From assembly GCA_902786965.1 (NCBI GenBank), contig CADAEJ010000013.1, forward strand, positions 1-36,221: a stretch of 36,221 nucleotides of DNA, written 5' to 3'. The first letter of the stretch is position 1, and every line of letters starts with the position of its first letter. The notes below the pieces were generated by a model. It made no database searches and was not told the origin of the DNA. It saw only the letters and a list, made by a program, of their open reading frames with translations. Both the position numbers and the translations under genes were made by a program. Shown piece after piece: positions 31,684 through 36,221 of this stretch. This DNA is from an uncultured Ruminococcus sp. (GTDB lineage: Bacteria > Bacillota > Clostridia > Oscillospirales > Ruminococcaceae).

Positions 31684-31711
31684 AAAAACCTTTATTTTTC
31701 ATAAAGGTTTT
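31684..31711 (-). terminator. terminator of yigZ
   Basis: On the minus strand AAAACCTTTAT pairs with ATAAAGGTTTT around a five-base loop, followed by TATTATTTTTT. Confidence 0.82.
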
Positions 31712-31737
31712 CACACTTTTGTATATTTGCACAATCA

Positions 31738-32358
31738 TCAAGCAAAATCAGCCTCAAGATTTGGTTCTTCCGACAGCTTTATCTGACCGTTTGAGATATC
31801 TGTTATTTTATCTCTGAACTGCCTGCAAAGCTCTGCTTTTACAAGGACAGAGATATTCACAACATCTGCAAAATCCTCTTTTTCCTTGATGACCTCAAAA
31901 TCGGGGAGCACATAGCTGACCTTGCCGTACATAGTGTAATCGCACGAGAACTCAAAGCGCGAACATTCGTGCATTTGCATTATCCTTGCCGCATTGACTG
32001 CGATCCTGCACCCCTGCGAGTAGGCTCTCACAAGTCCGTTCGCACCCAGCAGCACGCCGCCGAAATACCTCGTCACCACCACGCAGACATCGGTAAGCCC
32101 CGCCTTTTGCAGCACATCAAGCACGGGAACGCCGCCCGTGCCCTGCGGCTCGCCGTCATCGGAGTAGCGCGTGGTGTTCTTGTCACGCAGTATATACGCA
32201 TAGACATTGTGCCGTGCCTTGCGGTTTTCAGCGCGTATACGCTCTATGAACGCGACTGCTTCTTCGGCAGTCTTTACAGGCGCGATATGCCCGATAAATT
32301 CACTTTTCTTCTCAACAAAGCTGCTTTGCGCCTCTTCGTAAATGGTCTTGTAGCTCAT
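31738..32358 (-). CDS. yigZ: YigZ/IMPACT family protein
   Basis: This 206-residue member of the YigZ (UPF0029/IMPACT) family has SEFIGHIAPV, ARHNVYAYIL, YSDDGEPQGTGG and RYFGGVLLGANGLVRAY, the conserved core. Relatives occur in bacteria and eukaryotes and are linked to translation control, but the bacterial role is not settled. The start at 32358 follows AAAGGA; an upstream in-frame ATG lies close to the preceding terminator and adds a nonconserved leader. The rpmE terminator lies just upstream, so it probably has its own weak promoter or depends on read-through. Confidence 0.9.
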   Translation of the reverse strand: MSYKTIYEEAQSSFVEKKSEFIGHIAPVKTAEEAVAFIERIRAENRKARHNVYAYILRDKNTTRYSDDGEPQGTGGVPVLDVLQKAGLTDVCVVVTRYFGGVLLGANGLVRAYSQGCRIAVNAARIMQMHECSRFEFSCDYTMYGKVSYVLPDFEVIKEKEDFADVVNISVLVKAELCRQFRDKITDISNGQIKLSEEPNLEADFA

Positions 32359-32380
32359 AAGCTGTCCTTTCAAAACAAAA

Positions 32381-32406
32381 AGAGTGGATAAAAACTTATC
32401 CACTCT
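32381..32406 (-). terminator. terminator of rpmE
   Basis: On the minus strand AGAGTGGATAA pairs with TTATCCACTCT around a short loop, followed by TTTTTG, 16 bases after the rpmE stop. Confidence 0.87.
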
Positions 32407-32422
32407 GTCTTTTCAGAATCAG

Positions 32423-32610
32423 TCAAGGTTGAACTTCTTCTTGAATCTGTCAACACGTCCGCCTGTATCAACAAGCTTCTGCTTTCCTGTGTAGAAAGGA
32501 TGACACTTTGAGCAGATTTCTACCTTGATGTCCTTCTTTGTGGAACGAGTCTTGATAACGTTACCGCAAGCGCAGGTGATAGTTGTCTCCTCGTAGTTCG
32601 GGTGGATGAC
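32423..32610 (-). CDS. rpmE: 50S ribosomal protein L31, lacking an in-frame canonical start
   Basis: The frame encodes a nearly complete L31 of the zinc-binding type: [16 protein letters not shown], then [35 protein letters not shown], with four cysteines as CAC and CSKC. L31 stabilises the bridge between ribosomal subunits. The expected beginning (MKEGIHPNY or similar) is not intact. Upstream of the isoleucine codon at 32607 come GTC and then an in-frame TGA (32613-32611). The nearest ATG (32614) is one base out of frame, and no Shine-Dalgarno is seen. Either a small indel or read error lies near 32611, or the start is noncanonical. Promoter and terminator are intact. Confidence 0.85.
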
Positions 32611-32611
32611 T

Positions 32612-32684
32612 CATAGAAGCCCATCATTTCAGTTTAGACAGTAGTTCTATGTAGCTATCATTGTACGCTGTCCATTCCGACAGC
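32612..32684 (-). promoter_or_regulatory. structured-looking rpmE leader, candidate L31 autoregulatory RNA
   Basis: The predicted 5' leader (about 70 bases) holds two inverted repeats. GCTGTC-GGAATG-GACAGC lies right at the expected transcript start (32667-32684). CATAGAA (32645-32651) with TTCTATG (32612-32618) would form a stem enclosing 26 bases and covering the ATG at 32614. L31 leader RNAs are known as candidate ribosomal-protein leaders in several phyla, including Firmicutes. Whether this one matches a described class cannot be judged by eye. Confidence 0.5.
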
Positions 32685-32690
32685 CTTGTA

Positions 32691-32719
32691 ATTATACCAT
32701 ATCTTTTCCCGATTGTCAA
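32691..32719 (-). promoter_or_regulatory. perfect-consensus sigma-A promoter of rpmE
   Basis: On the minus strand: TTGACA, 17-bp spacer, TATAAT, exactly as expected for a ribosomal protein gene. Confidence 0.88.
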
Positions 32720-32756
32720 GCCCTTTTGCCGCATTTTATCAAACGGAGGCTGCGGC

Positions 32757-33365
32757 TTATTTCTCCTGCCTGCCGAAATGCACGAACGCAAGTATACCGA
32801 TAGGCAGGAAGTATACACACCAAGCAACAAGTGCGAGCCTTCCGCCGAGACCGTTGCCGCCTGACGATATTTTTGTGAACATTCCCGTCATCGGCATAAA
32901 AGTACAGCTTAGGTAGAAAACTCCGTGTATCATCATAAGTGCCCTTAGCCACTTGTCCGATTTGTTCTTCGGCTTGATCGCAAGCCCTGTGAAGAAGGTG
33001 GAAAGCGCCATCACACCGTAGCCGAGCAGGTCGAAGTTGAAGATAAGTCCGTAGCTGTTGAACTTTAACAACTTTGATGCCTGTTCGTTCAGCTGTTCGT
33101 TGTTTACCGTGGTCAGCTGTGTAAAGTAGACGAGCATGATAAACACGGCGTACACCGCAGCAAGCACCATGCCGATATTCGCGGCGACTTTGCGGTCGCT
33201 TTCACACTCGCTTTGCAGACCTGCCGTCATCATGATGAAACCTACCGGCAGGATGATGCAGACGAAGTAGCTTCCCAAAGAATAGTCGACAAGCAGAAAC
33301 AGTGCGAACAGAAATACTGTCACCGTAACTGCTGCCGAGCCGATCTTTGCTATTGTTCTGTTCAT
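32757..33365 (-). CDS. six-TM integral membrane protein of unknown function
   Basis: This 202-residue protein starts at the ATG at 33365 (AGGGGAG upstream); an in-frame ATG ten codons earlier has no site. Hydrophobic segments at about 5-25, 30-50, 62-82, 105-127, 138-158 and 175-195 suggest six membrane helices with short loops and no catalytic-looking motif. I recognise no family. It has its own near-consensus promoter and no convincing terminator, so transcripts could run on into the rpmE promoter region. Confidence 0.7.
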   Translation of the reverse strand: MNRTIAKIGSAAVTVTVFLFALFLLVDYSLGSYFVCIILPVGFIMMTAGLQSECESDRKVAANIGMVLAAVYAVFIMLVYFTQLTTVNNEQLNEQASKLLKFNSYGLIFNFDLLGYGVMALSTFFTGLAIKPKNKSDKWLRALMMIHGVFYLSCTFMPMTGMFTKISSGGNGLGGRLALVAWCVYFLPIGILAFVHFGRQEK

Positions 33366-33433
33366 TTTATTTTTCTCCCCTGTATTTTCTAACATAGTTT
33401 TACCGTGCGGAAAAAAGCACCTTTAGCGACTTA

Positions 33434-33462
33434 ATTGTAGCACAGCACAGCCGCTCTGTCAA
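33434..33462 (-). promoter_or_regulatory. sigma-A promoter of the six-TM protein gene
   Basis: On the minus strand: TTGACA, 17-bp spacer ending in TGTGC, TACAAT. It shares the 15-base GACTTAATTGTAGCA (plus strand) with the amino acid importer promoter. Confidence 0.8.
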
Positions 33463-33528
33463 TACGAAAAGTGCCGTAAATACTCTTTTTTAAGGGTTTT
33501 AAGCATTTTTTAAGACTTACCGCAGGAT

Positions 33529-33560
33529 ACAAAAAAGCTCCTGCATAAAGCAGAAGCTTA
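33529..33560 (-). terminator. terminator overlapping the end of the YhfC-like gene
   Basis: On the minus strand AAGCTTCTGC pairs with GCAGGAGCTT (one mismatch), followed by TTTT. The first arm includes the TAA stop codon of the gene. Confidence 0.82.
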
Positions 33561-34220
33561 AAGCTGCTGTTCGGTTTCGTTTATCGGCGGAATCTGCATT
33601 GCTTCCCGGCAGCGTAAAGCGATGTAAACCTTTATGCCGGTCAGCAGCGTTGAAATAATCACCGCAGCAAGCTCAATGAAAACGTTCATTACCACACTGC
33701 TGACAGCGTGAAAAACTATCGCCAGCGGGAGCATTATCCTTGCTTTGTCAGTCCTGATACCGTACAGTATCATAATGCACGATGCCGCACCCGATATCGT
33801 ACCCTCAAACAAAGCCCAGAAATTAAGCGGAAAAATCATCGGGTGTGCAATCCCTTTGCCGATAAGCTTAAAGCAGGACACCCCTCCGCCAAGATCTTCA
33901 TATGCTCCGTGACCTATGCTGTAAGTCACAGCGTCCTTGCATTCGTCATAGTCGCTGAGGATAAAGCGCATAGCAATGTATTTTGCAGTTTCTTCAAAGA
34001 CTGCGTACAGCAAGCCCTGCTGAATATAAAATGAGATCGACGAGCTGTAATCAAATCCCGAGCGTAGTGCATTTGCAAGCATAAAAACAGGGAAACACAA
34101 AGCCAGTGCGACCACTGCCGGCAGCAGCCGTGCCTTTGTTCTTTTACGCCACAAAAGCATTATCACGATCGGACCAAGCAGCCTCGCCAGTCCTGCAAGC
34201 AGGCAGCTAAGATCTTTCAT
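33558..34220 (-). CDS. YhfC-family membrane protein (PrsW/CPBP-like putative intramembrane protease)
   Basis: This 220-residue membrane protein has about six hydrophobic segments. The motif order resembles YhfC/PrsW-type intramembrane metalloproteases: EETAKY with Glu76-Glu77, GHGAYED with His104 and Glu108, and a later FHAVSS with a histidine in a membrane helix. These are the probable metal-binding and catalytic residues. Protease activity in the YhfC branch is predicted, not demonstrated. The ATG lies ten bases after the DUF5662 gene stop without a clear Shine-Dalgarno, so translation may be coupled. Confidence 0.78.
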   Translation of the reverse strand: MKDLSCLLAGLARLLGPIVIMLLWRKRTKARLLPAVVALALCFPVFMLANALRSGFDYSSSISFYIQQGLLYAVFEETAKYIAMRFILSDYDECKDAVTYSIGHGAYEDLGGGVSCFKLIGKGIAHPMIFPLNFWALFEGTISGAASCIMILYGIRTDKARIMLPLAIVFHAVSSVVMNVFIELAAVIISTLLTGIKVYIALRCREAMQIPPINETEQQL

Positions 34221-34230
34221 AACGATATTT

Positions 34231-34755
34231 TCAGTATTTTTTCAGCCGCCTGATGTACGCAAACGTCCTGTCCTCGCCCTTTTGCGCAAGCATAGTCAGC
34301 AGCTTTTCGATAAGCGCCGCAGTTTCGGGGTGGATGACTCTGATGCCCTTTGCCCTGCTGTAATACTCAAGCGGACTTGAATCGGTGTAGCTTTCTTTCA
34401 TATAAATCTTGCTTGCTGCAACTCTGTCGCAGAACATCTCCTTGACGTAGCGAAGCGGCATTTTGACAGGCTCCATTTTTCTTGTTTTGGGATTGTAGTC
34501 TGTCCAGTATTCAAAGTGGTGTTTGTTTCTGCCCTTGTGGTGCATCCACGCATACGAAAAGCCGTGATCCTCACGTTCGCCCTCGTTGGGGGAGCGAGTG
34601 CCCTGATAGAATTTGCAGCCGTAGAAAAACTCGCTTGGCATATACTTTGAAAGGTCGTGGAAAAGCCCCTGAAAGCCGATGCCTGCCTTGAAGCAGTTTC
34701 TGATAACGGCGTGGCGGTGGGTGGTTATGGTTTTGAAATGCCCGATGATGTTCAT
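34231..34755 (-). CDS. DUF5662 family protein (HD-like histidine-rich)
   Basis: This 174-residue soluble protein starts at the second of two ATG codons (34755), nine bases after AAGGAG; the first ATG touches that site. It is rich in histidine, with TTHRHAV, FHDLSKYMPSEF (His33-Asp34) and MHHKGRNKHHFEYW, a pattern suggesting a metal site like that of HD phosphohydrolases. The layout matches the DUF5662 family of unknown function (recalled). It is the first gene of a two-gene operon with the YhfC-like gene. Confidence 0.78.
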   Translation of the reverse strand: MNIIGHFKTITTHRHAVIRNCFKAGIGFQGLFHDLSKYMPSEFFYGCKFYQGTRSPNEGEREDHGFSYAWMHHKGRNKHHFEYWTDYNPKTRKMEPVKMPLRYVKEMFCDRVAASKIYMKESYTDSSPLEYYSRAKGIRVIHPETAALIEKLLTMLAQKGEDRTFAYIRRLKKY

Positions 34756-34779
34756 GCGTATCATCTCCTTGCTGAAAGC

Positions 34780-34808
34780 ATTATAACATATTTTCAGCGG
34801 ATTTGCAA
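34780..34808 (-). promoter_or_regulatory. sigma-A promoter of the DUF5662-YhfC operon
   Basis: On the minus strand: TTGCAA, 17-bp spacer, TATAAT; the leader is about 20 bases. Confidence 0.78.
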
Positions 34809-34814
34809 CAAAAA

Positions 34815-34840
34815 AGAGACTGCTTTTTACAGCAGCCTCT
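34815..34840 (-). terminator. terminator of gdhA
   Basis: AGAGACTGCT (34815-34824) pairs with AGCAGCCTCT (34831-34840) with one mismatch. On the minus strand a TTTTTT run follows. It lies 25 bases after the gdhA stop and immediately before the next promoter. Confidence 0.82.
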
Positions 34841-34865
34841 TTATATTTACAGATAGAAGTTTTTA

Positions 34866-36215
34866 TTAAACAACGCCCTGAGCCTTCATAGCCTCAGCTA
34901 CCTTCAGGAAGCCTGCGATGTTTGCGCCTGCGATGAGGTCATCACCAAGACCGTACTCGTGAGCAGCCTCTACGGAAGCCGAGAAGATGTTCTTCATGAT
35001 CTGGTGCAGCTTAGCGTCAACCTCTTCAGCTGTCCAGTTGTATCTCATGGAGTTCTGGCTCATCTCAAGACCTGAAACTGCAACGCCGCCTGCGTTAACA
35101 GCCTTAGAAGGACAAACGATCGCGCCGTTCTCTCTGAGGTATGTAACAGCCTCAGCAGTTGTAGGCATATTTGAAACCTCAACATAGTACTTAACGCCGT
35201 TAGCGATGATGTTCTTAGCGTCCTCAAGAGTTACCTCGTTCTGAGTAGCGCAAGGCATTACGATGTCTACCTTCTGCTCCCAAGGCTTCTTGCCTGCGAA
35301 GAAAGGAACACCGAACTTGTCAGCATAATCCTGAGCTCTGTTTCTGCATGAAGCTCTCATCTCGAGCAGGTAATCAACCTTTTCACCTGTGATACCAGCC
35401 TCATCATAGATGTAGCCGTCAGGACCAGAAATTGTTACGACCTTACCTCCGAGCTCGTTAACCTTCTTGATAGTACCCCAAGCAACATTACCGAAGCCTG
35501 ATACTGCAAAGGTCTTGCCCTTGATGCTGTCGCCGAAGTGCTCGAGCATCTCAACAGTGTAGTAAACAGCACCGAAGCCTGTTGCCTCAGGTCTGATAAG
35601 TGATCCGCCGTACTGCATACCCTTACCTGTGAGAACGCCTACGAACTCGTTTCTGAGTCTCTTGTACTGACCGAACAGGTAGCCGATCTCTCTTGCGCCT
35701 ACACCGATGTCACCTGCAGGAACGTCTGTGTCAGCGCCGATGTGCTTGCAAAGCTCTGTCATAAAGCTCTGGCAGAATCTCATAACTTCAGCGTCGGACT
35801 TGCCCTGTGGGTCAAAGTCAGAACCGCCCTTGCCGCCGCCCATAGGAAGGCTTGTAAGGCTGTTCTTGAAGATCTGCTCAAAACCGAGGAACTTGATAAC
35901 AGATGCGCATACTGTTGGGTGGAATCTCAGACCGCCCTTGTAAGGACCGATAGCTGAGTTGAACTGTACTCTGAAACCTCTGTTTACCTGTACCTTGCCG
36001 TTGTCGTCAACCCAAGGAACTCTGAACATTACCTGTCTCTCAGGCTCAACGATCCTGTCGAAAACGCCTGCATCAATAAGATCCTGTCTCTTGTCTGCTA
36101 CAGGAACAAGGCTCTCAAGAACCTCATAAACTGCCTGGAGGAACTCTTTCTCTCCGGGGTTTCTCTTCTCAACGTTCTCGTACACTTTCTGAAGGTACTC
36201 GTTTTTCAATGCCAT
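34866..36215 (-). CDS. gdhA: NADP-specific glutamate dehydrogenase
   Basis: This 449-residue hexameric-type glutamate dehydrogenase makes glutamate from 2-oxoglutarate and ammonium with NADPH, the main ammonium-assimilating step in many rumen and gut Clostridia. Conserved parts include GPYKGGLRFHP, the substrate lysines in LPMGGGKGGSDFDP, DVPAGDIGVGAREIG and the nucleotide-binding GFGNVAWG. The ATG at 36215 is only six bases from the window end, so its promoter and ribosome binding site are not visible. Length and motifs fit the 450-residue NADP class. Codons are strongly biased compared with neighbours, consistent with high expression. Confidence 0.96.
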   Translation of the reverse strand: MALKNEYLQKVYENVEKRNPGEKEFLQAVYEVLESLVPVADKRQDLIDAGVFDRIVEPERQVMFRVPWVDDNGKVQVNRGFRVQFNSAIGPYKGGLRFHPTVCASVIKFLGFEQIFKNSLTSLPMGGGKGGSDFDPQGKSDAEVMRFCQSFMTELCKHIGADTDVPAGDIGVGAREIGYLFGQYKRLRNEFVGVLTGKGMQYGGSLIRPEATGFGAVYYTVEMLEHFGDSIKGKTFAVSGFGNVAWGTIKKVNELGGKVVTISGPDGYIYDEAGITGEKVDYLLEMRASCRNRAQDYADKFGVPFFAGKKPWEQKVDIVMPCATQNEVTLEDAKNIIANGVKYYVEVSNMPTTAEAVTYLRENGAIVCPSKAVNAGGVAVSGLEMSQNSMRYNWTAEEVDAKLHQIMKNIFSASVEAAHEYGLGDDLIAGANIAGFLKVAEAMKAQGVV

Positions 36216-36221
36216 CTTAAA

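Noticed and set aside
32624-32830. Minus-strand open frame of 68 codons upstream of rpmE
   Set aside because: It runs across the consensus rpmE promoter, has no Shine-Dalgarno and no recognisable sequence.

Overview
The window looks like chromosome of a low-to-mid-GC Gram-positive anaerobe of the class Clostridia, most likely a Ruminococcus-like member of the Oscillospiraceae. This is inferred from strong AGGAGG-type ribosome binding sites, sigma-A promoters that almost all have a 17-bp spacer, the dnaG-rpoD gene pair, spmA/spmB, AbrB-type regulators, an NADP-type glutamate dehydrogenase and an acetolactate decarboxylase. I saw no rRNA or tRNA genes, insertion sequence, prophage or CRISPR array.

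Layout. 1-2900: the 3' end of acetolactate decarboxylase, a very small membrane-peptide gene with its own promoter and twin operator-like repeats, an acyltransferase-3 membrane protein and a convergent metallophosphoesterase. 3000-5000: a regulator (Cro/C1 helix-turn-helix fused to an AbrB-like domain) leading an ABC-2 exporter operon. 5040-6480: a stand-alone condensation-like acyltransferase. 6500-8770: the AmmeMemoRadiSam pair (radical SAM enzyme plus a fused Memo/AMMECR1 protein). 8780-14650: a small anchored protein, a MacB/FtsX-type ABC transporter and a LytTR/GHKL two-component system. 14690-15920: iron-containing alcohol dehydrogenase. 16000-18340: a vWA protein and a GNAT/macro-domain/C-terminal helical fusion. 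18360-20780: an OmpR-type two-component system. 20829-23211: a polar amino acid ABC importer. 23277-24840: spmA/spmB and a divergent AbrB-type regulator with a zinc-ribbon tail. 24860-31622: a long minus-strand operon running SF0329 family gene, dgt, a small membrane protein, dnaG, an acidic protein, rpoD, an Rrf2 regulator and a degenerate GH25-like protein. 31680-36215: yigZ, rpmE, a six-TM protein, DUF5662 and YhfC genes, and gdhA.

The observations most worth checking are: the GNAT-macro open frame, which keeps an intact internal Shine-Dalgarno and ATG exactly at the domain boundary, next to a vWA gene with a perfect palindrome upstream; rpmE, which has a consensus promoter and a structured-looking leader but no in-frame start codon; the 30-codon membrane peptide with twin 16-bp repeats; a GH25-like protein that has lost its catalytic acids; and an acidic protein of unknown function between dnaG and rpoD. 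I did not find one convincing, wholly new multi-gene system. The GNAT/macro/vWA locus is the closest candidate.
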